From Paraburkholderia xenovorans LB400 (lineage in GTDB: Bacteria; Pseudomonadota; Gammaproteobacteria; Burkholderiales; Burkholderiaceae), in assembly GCF_000013645.1 (NCBI RefSeq), contig NC_007951.1, forward strand, positions 4,402,001 to 4,466,000: 64,000 nt of DNA, written 5' to 3'. Positions within the stretch are counted from its first letter, which is position 1, and every line of letters begins with the position of its first letter. This document shows, piece by piece, positions 35,321-44,227 of the stretch. Under the pieces are notes generated by a model. That model worked only from the letters and a program-made list of their open reading frames with translations, made no database searches and was not told the DNA's origin. The position numbers were made by a program, and so were the translations under genes.

Positions 35321-36391
35321 TCAATGCAATACGAGCTTCAGTGCGGCCAGCAATTGCGCATTTTCTTCGGGCGAACCGACGGTCAAACGCACGCAATTGG
35401 CCAGCAACGGATGCATTTTACTCACGTTTTTGATCAAAACCCGCGCCGCCAGCAGCGTTTCGAACAGGACCGACGCGTCCGGCACACGCACCAGCAGGAA
35501 GTTGCCGGCGCTCGGGAACACTTCGGCGCCCGGCAACTGGGCGATCGCGTGCGCGAGTTTCGTGCGTTCTTCGCGCAATTGCGCGGCTTGAGAATCGAGC
35601 ACGTCGACGTGGTCGAGCAGGAAATCCGCGGCGGCCTGCGTGAGCACGTTGGTGTTGTACGGCGGCCGCACCTTGTCGAATTCCGTCAGCCAGCCCGGTT
35701 TGCCGACCAGATACCCGAGACGGATTCCGGCCAGGCCGAGCTTGGACACCGTGCGCATCACCACCACGTTGTCGAACGCGTCGGCGCGCGGCAGCCAGCT
35801 TTGCTGCGCGAACGGCTGGTAGGCCTCGTCGATCACCACGAGGCTCTTGCTGGCCGCGGCGATGATGCGCTCCATGTCGGCGTCGTCGAACAGCGTCCCG
35901 GTCGGGTTGTTCGGATACGCGAGGTAGATGATCGCCGGCTGGTGCTCGGCGATGGCGGCCAGCATCGCTTCGGTATCGAGCGTGAAATCCGCTTTCAGCG
36001 GCACGCCGACGAACTCGAGATTCGCCAGCTTCGCCGACATCTGGTACATCACGAAGCCCGGCACCGGCGCGAGCACCTTGGCGCCCGGCTGCGCGCACGC
36101 GACCGACACCATGCTGATGATTTCATCCGAGCCGTTGCCGAGCAGCACGTCGCAGCCGGGCGGCACCTGCATCACACGCTTGATCTTCTCGATCAGCGCA
36201 TCCGGACGCGGCGCCGGATAGCGGTTCAGCGCGACGCCGGCGAGGTGCTCGCCCAGATGCGCGGCCAGCACCGGCGGCAGCGGGAACGGATTTTCCATCG
36301 CGTCGAGCTTGATATAGCCCGTGGCGTCCGGAACCGGATAGCTCGTCATCGCGAGCACGTCGCGGCGGATGATGTCTTGAGGTGTCGTCAT
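35321..36391 (-). CDS. hisC: Histidinol-phosphate aminotransferase
   Basis: A 356-residue PLP-dependent class II aminotransferase. The NPTGTLF segment (about 160-168), VIDEAYQPF (PLP-binding Asp, about 190) and the Schiff-base Lys in RTVSKLGLAGIRLGY (about 222) are present, with the C-terminal Arg (NCVRLTVG). It transaminates imidazole-acetol phosphate. The gene lies between hisD (176-bp gap) and hisB (115-bp gap) on the same strand. Confidence 0.97.
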   Translation of the reverse strand: MTTPQDIIRRDVLAMTSYPVPDATGYIKLDAMENPFPLPPVLAAHLGEHLAGVALNRYPAPRPDALIEKIKRVMQVPPGCDVLLGNGSDEIISMVSVACAQPGAKVLAPVPGFVMYQMSAKLANLEFVGVPLKADFTLDTEAMLAAIAEHQPAIIYLAYPNNPTGTLFDDADMERIIAAASKSLVVIDEAYQPFAQQSWLPRADAFDNVVVMRTVSKLGLAGIRLGYLVGKPGWLTEFDKVRPPYNTNVLTQAAADFLLDHVDVLDSQAAQLREERTKLAHAIAQLPGAEVFPSAGNFLLVRVPDASVLFETLLAARVLIKNVSKMHPLLANCVRLTVGSPEENAQLLAALKLVLH

Positions 36392-36567
36392 AGGTCGGTG
36401 GAGCGGGCCGCAAGGGAACGCAAGCCCGGCGTCGGCGGCATGCTGGCCGCCAGAGGTTGGTCTGTTTGTCTTGTCTGTATTTAACGTGGAACCGCACGCA
36501 ATCCGTCGCCGGCGTTCGAGGGCATCGGCTCGATGCCCGCTCGGCCTCGGCGTCGGACCCGACGCAC

Positions 36568-37890
36568 TCAGCCGTTTTGCCGCATCCGGTATTCGGCGCT
36601 GCGGGCATGCGCCTGCAGGCCTTCGCCGTAAGCGAGTTCGGCGGCGATCTCGCCCAGCGTCTGCGCGCCCTCCGCGCTGACCTCGATCACGCTCGAACGC
36701 TTGAAGAAATCATAGACGCCCAAAGGAGACGAGAACCGTGCGGTACGAGACGTAGGCAAAACGTGATTTGGCCCCGCACAGTAGTCGCCGAGGCTTTCGC
36801 TGGTGTAGCGGCCGAGAAAGATCGCACCGGCATGGCGGATCAGCTGGCCCCACTGCTGCGGTTCCAGCGCGGAAATTTCGAGGTGTTCCGGAGCGATGTC
36901 GTTGGCGATCGCGCAGGCTTCCGCCATATCGCGCACCTTGATCAACGCGCCGCGGCCTTCCAGCGACGCGCTGATCACATCGCGGCGCGGCATGGTGGGC
37001 AGCAGTTCGTCGATCGCATCTTTCACGCGGCCGATGAACGCGTCGTCCGGGCACAGCAGAATGGACTGCGCGAGCTCGTCGTGCTCGGCCTGCGAGAACA
37101 GGTCCATCGCCACCCAGCGCGGATCCGTGGTGCCGTCGCACAGCACCAGGATTTCGGACGGCCCGGCGATCATGTCGATACCGACCGTGCCGAACACGCG
37201 GCGCTTGGCCGACGCGACGTACGCGTTGCCCGGACCGCAGATCTTGTCGACCGCGGGAATGGTCGCCGTGCCGTACGCCAGCGCGCCCACCGCCTGCGCG
37301 CCGCCAATCGTGAACACGCGATCCACGCCGCCGAGCAGCGCGGCCGCGAGCACCAGCGGATTCTTCACGCCGTCCGGCGTCGGCACCACCATGACGATTT
37401 CGCGCACGCCGGCCACTCGCGCCGGAATCGCGTTCATCAGCACTGACGACGGATACGCCGCCTTGCCGCCCGGCACGTAGATACCCGCGCGATCGAGCGG
37501 CGTGACCTTCTGGCCGAGCACGGTGCCGTCGGCTTCCGTGTACCGCCAGCTATGGCTGCCGCATTCGATCTTCTGCTTCTCGTGGTAGCCGCGCACCCGC
37601 GCCGCCGCCGCTTCGAGCGCCGCGCGACGCTTCGGTTCGAGGCCTTCCAGCGCCGCTTCCAGCTCCGACATCGGCAGTTCGAGCGCGTCGACGCTCTTCG
37701 CCTCGACACGGTCGAAGCGGCTCGTGTACTCCAGCACCGCAGCATCGCCGCGCGCCTTCACGTCGTTCAGAATCTGCGCGACCGAGCGCTCGATTGCTTC
37801 GTCTTCGCTCGCCTCGAACGCGAGCACCGCGTGCAGCGACTTCTGGAAGTCGGGAGCGGTGGAATCGAGTTTGCGAATCTTGATAGACAT
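36568..37890 (-). CDS. hisD: Histidinol dehydrogenase
   Basis: A 440-residue zinc-dependent enzyme that oxidises L-histidinol to L-histidine in two NAD+ steps. The family signature (PGNAYVASAKRRVFGTVGIDMIAGPSEILVLCD, about 219-252), the active-site region FSQAEHDELAQSILL and the C-terminal VLPTSRTARFSSPLGVYDFFKR are present. The start MSIKIRKLDST is chosen because the frame upstream is a basic shadow of hisG. Spacing to hisG is 53 bp. Confidence 0.98.
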   Translation of the reverse strand: MSIKIRKLDSTAPDFQKSLHAVLAFEASEDEAIERSVAQILNDVKARGDAAVLEYTSRFDRVEAKSVDALELPMSELEAALEGLEPKRRAALEAAAARVRGYHEKQKIECGSHSWRYTEADGTVLGQKVTPLDRAGIYVPGGKAAYPSSVLMNAIPARVAGVREIVMVVPTPDGVKNPLVLAAALLGGVDRVFTIGGAQAVGALAYGTATIPAVDKICGPGNAYVASAKRRVFGTVGIDMIAGPSEILVLCDGTTDPRWVAMDLFSQAEHDELAQSILLCPDDAFIGRVKDAIDELLPTMPRRDVISASLEGRGALIKVRDMAEACAIANDIAPEHLEISALEPQQWGQLIRHAGAIFLGRYTSESLGDYCAGPNHVLPTSRTARFSSPLGVYDFFKRSSVIEVSAEGAQTLGEIAAELAYGEGLQAHARSAEYRMRQNG

Positions 37891-37943
37891 ACGGGTATCC
37901 GTTCCGGTAAGGCGCTCGTTACTGCATGTTCGCACCGACGCGA

Positions 37944-38642
37944 TCAGGCCGTCGTGGAGCCGGCTTTCGACGCACGTTCGAACGCGTCGAGAATCGGCCG
38001 CAATGCGGCGCGCTTGAGCTTGAGCGCCGCCTGGTTCACCACGAGGCGCGACGAAATCTGCATGATCTCCTCCACCTCGACGAGATTGTTGGCGCGCAAG
38101 GTATTGCCCGAGCTCACCAGGTCGACGATCGCGTCGGCGAGACCGACCAGCGGCGCCAGTTCCATCGAACCGTACAGCTTGATCAGATCGACGTGCACGC
38201 CCTTGGCGGCGAAATGCTCGCGCGCGGTTTCGACGTACTTGGTCGCCACGCGCAGGCGGGCGCCCTGGCGCACCGCATTCGCATAATCGAAACCGGCCGC
38301 GACCGCGACCGACATGCGGCAACGCGCAATATCCAGGTCGACCGGCTGATACAGGCCGCTGCCGCCGTGTTCGAGCAGCACGTCTTTACCCGCCACGCCG
38401 AAGTCGGCCGCGCCGTATTCGACGTAAGTGGGCACGTCGGTGGCGCGCACGATGATCACGCGCAGGTTCGCGTCCGTGGTCGGCAGGATCAGCTTGCGCG
38501 AGGTCTCCGGATCTTCGGCCACTTCGATGCCGGCTGCGGCGAGCAGCGGCAACGTCTCTTCAAAGATACGCCCTTTCGACAACGCCAGCGTGAGCGGCGC
38601 GCTCACCGCCGGCGACGACGAAGTTTGCGGCATTGCGCTCAT
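37944..38642 (-). CDS. hisG: ATP phosphoribosyltransferase, short form
   Basis: A 232-residue catalytic subunit for the first step of histidine synthesis. It is the short HisG type without the C-terminal regulatory domain. LTLALSKGRIFEETLPLLAAAG (about 17-38) and the PRPP loop region ELAPLVGLADAIVDLVSSGNTLRANNL (about 150-176) are visible. Short HisG normally needs the regulatory subunit HisZ; hisZ is not in this window. The ATG overlaps the murA stop (ATGA), which links peptidoglycan and histidine genes in one transcript. Confidence 0.97.
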   Translation of the reverse strand: MSAMPQTSSSPAVSAPLTLALSKGRIFEETLPLLAAAGIEVAEDPETSRKLILPTTDANLRVIIVRATDVPTYVEYGAADFGVAGKDVLLEHGGSGLYQPVDLDIARCRMSVAVAAGFDYANAVRQGARLRVATKYVETAREHFAAKGVHVDLIKLYGSMELAPLVGLADAIVDLVSSGNTLRANNLVEVEEIMQISSRLVVNQAALKLKRAALRPILDAFERASKAGSTTA

Positions 38643-40000
38643 GCCTGGCTCCCCGAGACACGGCGCACCTTCGCGCCGAGAGCGGTGAGCTTGGTTTCCA
38701 TGCGGTCGTAACCGCGGTCGAGGTGATAAATCCGGTCGATCAGCGTTTCACCGTCAGCGCGCAATGCGGCGATCACGAGACTCGCCGACGCGCGCAGGTC
38801 GGTTGCCATGACTTTCGCGCCGGAAAGCTGCTCGACGCCGGTCACGAGAGCGGTGTTGCCGTCGATCGTGATGTTCGCGCCCAGCCGGTTCAATTCCTGC
38901 ACGTGCATGAAGCGATTTTCGAAGATCGTCTCGACGACCTGCGAGGTGCCCGTCGCGATCGTGTTCAGCGCCATGAACTGCGCCTGCATGTCGGTCGGGA
39001 ACGCCGGGTATTCGGAGGTGCGGAACGTGACCGCGTTGGGACGTTTGTTCATGCGCACGCGCATCCAGTCGTCGCCTTCTTCGACCGTGACGCCGGCTTC
39101 GCGCAGCTTTTCGGTCACCGCTTCGAGAATCAACGGACGGACCTTGCGCAGCGTGACGTCGCCACCGGCAGCCGCCACCGCGCACAGGAACGTGCCGGCC
39201 TCGATCCGGTCCGGAATCACCGTGTGCTTCGCGCCATGCAGCTTGTCGACGCCCTGGATCACGAGGCGATCCGTACCGATGCCTTCGATCTTCGCGCCCA
39301 TCTCGACCAGCAGATGCGCGAGATCGCCGACTTCCGGCTCACGCGCCGCGTTCTCGATCACGGTCTCGCCTTCGGCCAGCACGGCGGCCATCAGCAGGTT
39401 TTCGGTGCCGGTCACAGTGATCATGTCGGTGACGATGCGCGTGCCCTTCAACCGCTTTGCGCGTGCTTCGATGAAGCCGTGCTCGATGGTGATCTCGGCG
39501 CCCATCGCCTGCAGGCCTTTGATGTGCTGATCCACGGGGCGCGCGCCGATCGCGCAGCCGCCCGGCAGCGAGACGCGCGCGTGGCCGAAGCGCGCCACCA
39601 GCGGGCCGAGCACGAGGATCGAAGCACGCATGGTCTTGACCATTTCGTACGGCGCGACGAGGTTGTCCACCTTCGACGCGTTCAGCGACACGCGGCCGTC
39701 GCCGCTCTCGATCTGCACGCCCATCTGGCCGAGCAGCTTGAGCATCGTGCGCACGTCCTGCAGGTCGGGCACGTTCTCCAGATGCACCGGCTGCGCGCTC
39801 AGCAGACCCGCGCACAGAATCGGCAACGCCGCATTCTTCGCACCCGAGACGACGACTTCACCCGACAGCGGGTAGCCACCTTCAATGACGAGTTTATCCA
39901 TGCCTGTCAATTCCTGATTGACCCGGACTTCGGCCGGGGCTGCTTTGACTGTGTTCGACGCGCCGCTACCGGCGTCGCGCCCTTCTTGAGTAATTCGCAC
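38639..40000 (-). CDS. murA: UDP-N-acetylglucosamine 1-carboxyvinyltransferase
   Basis: A 453-residue enzyme that transfers enolpyruvate from PEP to UDP-GlcNAc, the first committed step of peptidoglycan synthesis. Catalytic Cys149 lies in SLPGGCAIGARPVDQH, the site of fosfomycin attack. Substrate-binding VSGAKNAALPI is near 50-60. The GTG start with TGGA upstream, just after ibaG, gives a 33-residue N-terminal extension that Burkholderia MurA proteins also show; the alternative start MDKLVIEGG (39901) gives the classical length. Confidence 0.96.
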   Translation of the reverse strand: MRITQEGRDAGSGASNTVKAAPAEVRVNQELTGMDKLVIEGGYPLSGEVVVSGAKNAALPILCAGLLSAQPVHLENVPDLQDVRTMLKLLGQMGVQIESGDGRVSLNASKVDNLVAPYEMVKTMRASILVLGPLVARFGHARVSLPGGCAIGARPVDQHIKGLQAMGAEITIEHGFIEARAKRLKGTRIVTDMITVTGTENLLMAAVLAEGETVIENAAREPEVGDLAHLLVEMGAKIEGIGTDRLVIQGVDKLHGAKHTVIPDRIEAGTFLCAVAAAGGDVTLRKVRPLILEAVTEKLREAGVTVEEGDDWMRVRMNKRPNAVTFRTSEYPAFPTDMQAQFMALNTIATGTSQVVETIFENRFMHVQELNRLGANITIDGNTALVTGVEQLSGAKVMATDLRASASLVIAALRADGETLIDRIYHLDRGYDRMETKLTALGAKVRRVSGSQA

Positions 40001-40012
40001 TAAATTTCCAGA

Positions 40013-40252
40013 TTACGCGTTCTGCCATTCGGCGGGCGTCAGCGTCTTCATGCTGAGCGCGTGGATTTCTTCGCGCATGCGGTCGCCGAGCGCCGCGTAC
40101 ACGAGTTGATGGCGCTGGATCGGACGCTTGCCTTCGAAGCTCGGCGAAACGATGGTCGCAAAGAAATGCTGGCCGTCGCCTTCGACTTCGAGATGCTGGC
40201 AGGCAAGCCCAGCCGCGATGTATTGCTTGACCTGTTCGGGAGTCGGCAACAT
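40013..40252 (-). CDS. ibaG: BolA-family protein, IbaG-like
   Basis: A 79-residue BolA-fold protein with the conserved HLEVEGDGQHFFATIVSPSFEGKRPIQRHQLVYAAL core; the His residues are those used to bind [2Fe-2S] clusters together with CGFS glutaredoxins such as GrxD at 4.8 kb. The position directly before murA matches E. coli ibaG (yrbA), next to the mla operon. It is 12 bp before murA on the same strand. The symbol is given by synteny. Confidence 0.92.
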   Translation of the reverse strand: MLPTPEQVKQYIAAGLACQHLEVEGDGQHFFATIVSPSFEGKRPIQRHQLVYAALGDRMREEIHALSMKTLTPAEWQNA

Positions 40253-40267
40253 GAGAGAAGCTCCTGA

Positions 40268-41032
40268 TCAGTGGCGCAGTTTGTAGCCGGAAGCGAGCAT
40301 GCGCATCGCCACCACGGCCAGCACCACAAAGAAACCGGCGACGATCGCGAGGCTCGCGAGCGGATTGATATCCGACATCCCGAAGAAACCGTAGCGAAAG
40401 CCGTCGATCATGTAGAAAAAGGGATTGAGCCGCGATACTTCGCGCCACACCGGTGGCAGCGTATGCGTGGAGTAGAACACGCCCGAGAGGAACGTGAGCG
40501 GCATGATCAGAAAATTTTGAAACGCCGCCAGCTGATCGAATTTTTCGGCCCAGATACCGGCGATCAAACCGAGCGTGCCGAGAATCGCCGCGCCGAAAAT
40601 CGCGAAGAGAACGATGTAGAGCGGCGCGCTGAAACTGACCGGCACGAACCAGATCGTCACGATGAACACGCCGAAGCCGACCGCCAGCCCTCGCGCCACG
40701 GCCGCGAGCACATAGGCGCCGAACATCTCGTAGTGCGACAGCGGCGGCAACAGGACGAACACCAGGTTGCCGGTAATCTTGGACTGGATCAGCGAGGACG
40801 AACTGTTGGCGAATGCATTTTGCAGCACGCTCATCATCACGAGACCCGGAATCAGGAAACTCGTGTATTCGACGCCCGGATAGACCTGCACATGACCGCG
40901 CAAAGCGTGGCCGAAAATCGTCAGATACAGGAGCGCGGTAATGATCGGCGCCAGCACGGTCTGGAACGCCACCTTCCAGAACCGCAGGAGTTCTTTATAA
41001 AACAGCGTGGTGAATCCACTGTAACCGCTCAT
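40268..41032 (-). CDS. ABC-2 type transporter permease
   Basis: A 254-residue membrane protein with six predicted helices and the ABC-2 signature region (FLSGVFYSTHTLPPVWREVSRLNPFFYMIDGFRYGFFG, about 188-226), as in YadH-type exporters and NodJ. The N-terminal half (FYKELLRFWKVAFQTVLAPIITALLYLTIFG) is also characteristic. Its start overlaps the stop of the ATPase gene (ATGA), so the two form one exporter. The substrate is unknown. The 15-bp gap to ibaG suggests a common transcript with ibaG-murA-his. Confidence 0.93.
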   Translation of the reverse strand: MSGYSGFTTLFYKELLRFWKVAFQTVLAPIITALLYLTIFGHALRGHVQVYPGVEYTSFLIPGLVMMSVLQNAFANSSSSLIQSKITGNLVFVLLPPLSHYEMFGAYVLAAVARGLAVGFGVFIVTIWFVPVSFSAPLYIVLFAIFGAAILGTLGLIAGIWAEKFDQLAAFQNFLIMPLTFLSGVFYSTHTLPPVWREVSRLNPFFYMIDGFRYGFFGMSDINPLASLAIVAGFFVVLAVVAMRMLASGYKLRH

Positions 41033-41961
41033 GCAAGCCCCTCGATCACTTCCGGACCGTTCATCACCTGAACGAACACATCTTCGAGGTCGGCCTTGCG
41101 GACCTCGATTTCTTCGAATGTGCAGCCCGCTGCGCGGCACTGCGCGAGAATTTTTTCGACGTCGTCGTAACTCGCGAGACGCAGCAGATGCTGGCGGCCA
41201 TTGCCGTTGCCCGTGCCGCTTTCCACTTCGAGCACACGCAGATCGGCGGGCAGGACGCCTTGCGAGAAACGCAGGAACAGTTGCATGCCGGCAAAGCGTT
41301 GCAGCAGCGTGCTGGTGCGCTCGAGCGCCACGACTTCGCCGCGCCGCAGCATGGCGATGCGATCGCACAGCGACTCGGCTTCTTCCAGATAGTGCGTGGT
41401 CAGCACGATGGTGTGGCCTTCGCGATTCAGGCGCGAAATGAACTTCCACAGCGTTTGCCGCAATTCGACGTCGACGCCCGCGGTCGGCTCGTCGAGCACG
41501 ATCACCGGCGGCCGGTGCACCAGCGCCTGCGCGACCAGCACGCGGCGCTTCATGCCGCCCGACAGCGCGCGCATGTTGGCGTCGGCTTTGTCGGTGAGGT
41601 CGAGATTGGCCATGATCTCGTCGATCCACGCGTCGTTGTTGCGCAGCCCGTAGTAGCCGGACTGGATGCGCAAGGTTTCGCGGACCGTGAAAAACGGATC
41701 GAACACGAGCTCCTGCGGCACCACGCCAAGCGCGCGGCGCGCGGCGCGGAAATCGCTGACGACGTCGTGGCCGCGCACCGCGATGCTGCCTTCGTCGGCT
41801 CGCGCGAGCCCGGCGAGGATGCTGATGAGCGTTGTCTTGCCCGCGCCGTTCGGACCGAGCAGTCCGAAGAACTCGCCTTCTTCAACTGTGAGGCTGACGC
41901 CCTTGAGCGCTTGCAAATCCTTGTAGCGCTTCTTGACGTTACGAATTTCTATGGCTGACAT
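41029..41961 (-). CDS. ABC transporter ATP-binding protein
   Basis: A 310-residue ATPase of the CcmA/YadG type. Walker A is GPNGAGKTT (about 36-44), the signature ALSGGMKRRV near 137, Walker B VIVLDEPTAGVD near 158 and the switch His in TTHYLEEAE. The C-terminal 80 residues form the extra domain usual for YadG-like ATPases. The start MSAIEIRNVKKRY is set by the family start; the upstream frame runs into noncoding DNA. Coupled with the permease downstream by a 4-bp overlap. Confidence 0.95.
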   Translation of the reverse strand: MSAIEIRNVKKRYKDLQALKGVSLTVEEGEFFGLLGPNGAGKTTLISILAGLARADEGSIAVRGHDVVSDFRAARRALGVVPQELVFDPFFTVRETLRIQSGYYGLRNNDAWIDEIMANLDLTDKADANMRALSGGMKRRVLVAQALVHRPPVIVLDEPTAGVDVELRQTLWKFISRLNREGHTIVLTTHYLEEAESLCDRIAMLRRGEVVALERTSTLLQRFAGMQLFLRFSQGVLPADLRVLEVESGTGNGNGRQHLLRLASYDDVEKILAQCRAAGCTFEEIEVRKADLEDVFVQVMNGPEVIEGLA

Positions 41962-42067
41962 TGACTGTGGGCCGCGTGCGTCGCGGCGCCTAAAGGAGCC
42001 CTGAGGGGGCGCACAAATGCTGGAAGGAACGGAATTGGGGCCGGTTATGGGCCCCAAAAAACGTTTG

Positions 42068-42073
42068 ATTATA
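42068..42073 (-). promoter_or_regulatory. TATAAT -10 box upstream of the ABC exporter genes
   Basis: On the minus strand CCCTATAAT lies about 107 bp before the ABC ATPase start; no good -35 is visible. A GC-rich inverted repeat (GGGGCC...GGCCCC, about 42037-42055) would lie in the leader. It may be an internal promoter that separates the ABC-ibaG-murA-his genes from the mla operon. Confidence 0.45.
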
Positions 42074-42132
42074 GGGCAAAAATCAGTGGCCCTATCTCAG
42101 CCGGGGGGTTGGGAAGTGACGCGGTTAGCGCG

Positions 42133-42426
42133 TCAATGTCGCGCCGAAAGCAGGGTATCGACGCCGTAGGCTTGCGCGAGGCTGGCGAGGCCAGCCGGCA
42201 GATTGACGATCTCGAACGGGGCCCGGCGTGCCTGCGCGGCCCGCTGCCACGCGATGAGGACGGCCAGCGCGGACGAATCGAATTGCGCGAGCGGCGCGCA
42301 ATCCACGCCGTTCGCGCCCGCCGCGATGCGTTGCAAACCCGCCGCGAGCGCGGCGCTCGCGCTCTCGTGGGTCAGCGTCGCGCCGCTTTCGAAGCGGTTG
42401 GCGACAGGGTTCGACACTTCGCTCAC
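42133..42426 (-). CDS. mlaB: MlaB, STAS-domain subunit of the phospholipid transporter
   Basis: A 97-residue STAS-domain protein. The segment APLAQFDSSALAVLIAWQRAAQ holds the conserved Asp-Ser-Ser/Thr loop of anti-sigma-antagonist-like folds. MlaB binds MlaF and stabilises the MlaFEDB inner-membrane complex. The start is a GTG overlapping the mlaC stop (GTGA), chosen because the longer ATG frame reads through mlaC. Last gene of mlaFEDACB. Confidence 0.9.
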   Translation of the reverse strand: MSEVSNPVANRFESGATLTHESASAALAAGLQRIAAGANGVDCAPLAQFDSSALAVLIAWQRAAQARRAPFEIVNLPAGLASLAQAYGVDTLLSARH

Positions 42427-43058
42427 GACTGCTTGCCCGCGGCGAGTTGCTGGTTGCGCTGTGTGAGGAACTGGATCAGTCCGTCCACGCCCTTCTGCTG
42501 GATCTGTTCGTTGAACTGTTGCTGATACGCCTGAATCAGCCATGCGCCGAGCACGTTGATGTCATACACGCGCCAGCCTTGCGGCGTCTTGTACAGACGG
42601 TAGTCGAGTTCGATCGGCGAGCCGTTGTTCATCACAACCGAGCGCACCACCGTGTCGGTGTCGTCCGGGTTCATGCGGAACGGCTTGTATTGAATCTGCT
42701 GGTCGCGCACCTGAGCCAGCGCGCCCGAGTATGTACGGATCAGCAGCATCTTGAACTGCTCGACCACCTGGCTTTGCTGCTCCGGCGTGGCGGTGCGCCA
42801 GTTGCGGCCCATTGCCAGTTGCGTGGTGCGGCGAAAATCCGTGTACGGCAGGATCTTTTCGTTGACCAGCCGGGTGATGTGCGAGATGTCACCTTGCTGG
42901 ATCGACTTGTCCGCGCGAATTGAGTCGATCACCTGCTGGGTGACCGTCTTGATCATGCCGTCGGGCGAATTGGTGTCGACCGTTTGTGCTGAGACACCGG
43001 CACTGGCGAACGAGAACAGCGCGGCGAACAGCGGAATCAGGAAGAATTTTTTCATCAT
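42423..43058 (-). CDS. mlaC: MlaC, periplasmic phospholipid-binding protein
   Basis: A 211-residue periplasmic protein with a signal peptide (1-24, MMKKFFLIPLFAALFSFASAGVSAQ) and the MlaC/Ttg2D fold: TDFRRTTQLAMGRNWRTATPEQQSQVVEQFKMLLIRTYSGAL (about 90-130) and YRLYKTPQGWRVYDINVLGAWLIQAYQQQFNEQI near the C-terminus. It shuttles phospholipid between MlaA in the outer membrane and MlaFEDB in the inner membrane. Tandem ATG codons leave one residue of ambiguity at the start. Confidence 0.96.
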   Translation of the reverse strand: MMKKFFLIPLFAALFSFASAGVSAQTVDTNSPDGMIKTVTQQVIDSIRADKSIQQGDISHITRLVNEKILPYTDFRRTTQLAMGRNWRTATPEQQSQVVEQFKMLLIRTYSGALAQVRDQQIQYKPFRMNPDDTDTVVRSVVMNNGSPIELDYRLYKTPQGWRVYDINVLGAWLIQAYQQQFNEQIQQKGVDGLIQFLTQRNQQLAAGKQS

Positions 43059-43172
43059 AGGGAGCCTTGCCTTAAAAATGGTGCAGCCGTTTGAGCCGAC
43101 ATTAGCACGCGAGTTCAGCCGCAATCCATGCGCAAACTGCGAGAGTCGTATCGATCTGTTACGGCTGCACGA

Positions 43173-44216
43173 TCAACGCAATTTGAACGACGGAAAATTG
43201 AAACGCGTAGGCGGAACCAGCTGACCGGCCGGAATCTGCGTCGTTTCAGGGCCGCCGTTCAGGTCGAGCGGCGGCGTTTCGGCGCTGCCGGACGCGGCTT
43301 CCGGCGCTGCCGCAGTGCCCGAGGCCGCTTGCGGTGGCGTTGCCGCTGTCGCGCCGGAAGCAGGCGCCGCCCTGGCTGCAGCAGCACCCTGCGTGCCTGC
43401 CGCACCCGCCGTTCCGGTTACAGCGCCTGCCGGCGCACCGGCCGCGCTGCCGTCCACATCGTCGTATTTCGGCAGCGGCGCTTCGTCGCCGTAGTTCGGC
43501 AGCGCCTGCGACTGCCTGCCGTCCGACAACAGGTACTGACGACGTTGCAGATACGCATTGCGCACGAACGAGTATTTGTCGAGCGCGGCGCCTTCCAGCA
43601 CGTCGCTCGCGCCCAGCAGATTGGCGCGCGTGTTGACCACATTCAGGCCGTACAGCGCCCAGCTCAGACCCGCCGGATCGACGTAGCTGAGCGGGTTGAT
43701 ATAGTAATTGCCGATCGAGCCGACCGCGTCGCGCACGGTGCTCGGCCCGAACAGCGGCAGCACGAGGTACGGGCCCGCCGGCACGCCGTAGTGGCCGAGC
43801 GTCAGGCCGAGGTCGTTGTCGTGCTTGGGCAGCCGGGCAAGCGTCGCCACGTCGAACAGGCCGCCCACGCCGAACACCGTATTGATCACGATCCGCATGA
43901 TGTCTTCGACACCGTCGGTGATCTTCAACTGCAGCAGGTTGTTGGCCGCAATGTAGACGTCGCCGATATTCGAAAAGAAGTTCGTCACGCTGTCGCGCAC
44001 CGGCTGCGGGGTCGCCCAGACATAGCCCTTCGCGACCGGCTTGAGCGCGTACTGGTCGAGCTTGTCGTTGACGGTGAACATCGTGCGGTTCAGACCTTCG
44101 AGCGGGTCGCCCTTGGTCGGTGTCTGCACGGTGGTACAGCCGGCGAGCAGCGCTGTGACGACTGCCAGTTTAGCGATCGGGAAGGCATGCGCGGCCCGGA
44201 TGCGTGTGGTCTGCAT
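43173..44216 (-). CDS. mlaA: MlaA (VacJ), outer-membrane lipoprotein
   Basis: A 347-residue lipoprotein with lipobox LLAGC (lipidated Cys27) and the VacJ core: DPLEGLNRTMFTVNDKLDQYALKPVAKGY (about 37-65), FFSNIGDVYIAANNLLQ and GHYGVPAGPYLVLPLFGPSTVRDAVG. The last 90 residues are a low-complexity Ala/Gly/Pro tail longer than in E. coli MlaA. It extracts phospholipid from the outer leaflet. An AAGGAG Shine-Dalgarno is present. Unusually compared with E. coli, it sits inside the mla operon, between mlaD and mlaC. Confidence 0.96.
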   Translation of the reverse strand: MQTTRIRAAHAFPIAKLAVVTALLAGCTTVQTPTKGDPLEGLNRTMFTVNDKLDQYALKPVAKGYVWATPQPVRDSVTNFFSNIGDVYIAANNLLQLKITDGVEDIMRIVINTVFGVGGLFDVATLARLPKHDNDLGLTLGHYGVPAGPYLVLPLFGPSTVRDAVGSIGNYYINPLSYVDPAGLSWALYGLNVVNTRANLLGASDVLEGAALDKYSFVRNAYLQRRQYLLSDGRQSQALPNYGDEAPLPKYDDVDGSAAGAPAGAVTGTAGAAGTQGAAAARAAPASGATAATPPQAASGTAAAPEAASGSAETPPLDLNGGPETTQIPAGQLVPPTRFNFPSFKLR

Positions 44217-44227
44217 TCTTTTTCTCC

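Noticed and set aside
36568..38322. 584-codon version of hisD
   Set aside because: The first 144 codons are an antisense-like basic extension through hisG; HisD starts at 37890 by family alignment.
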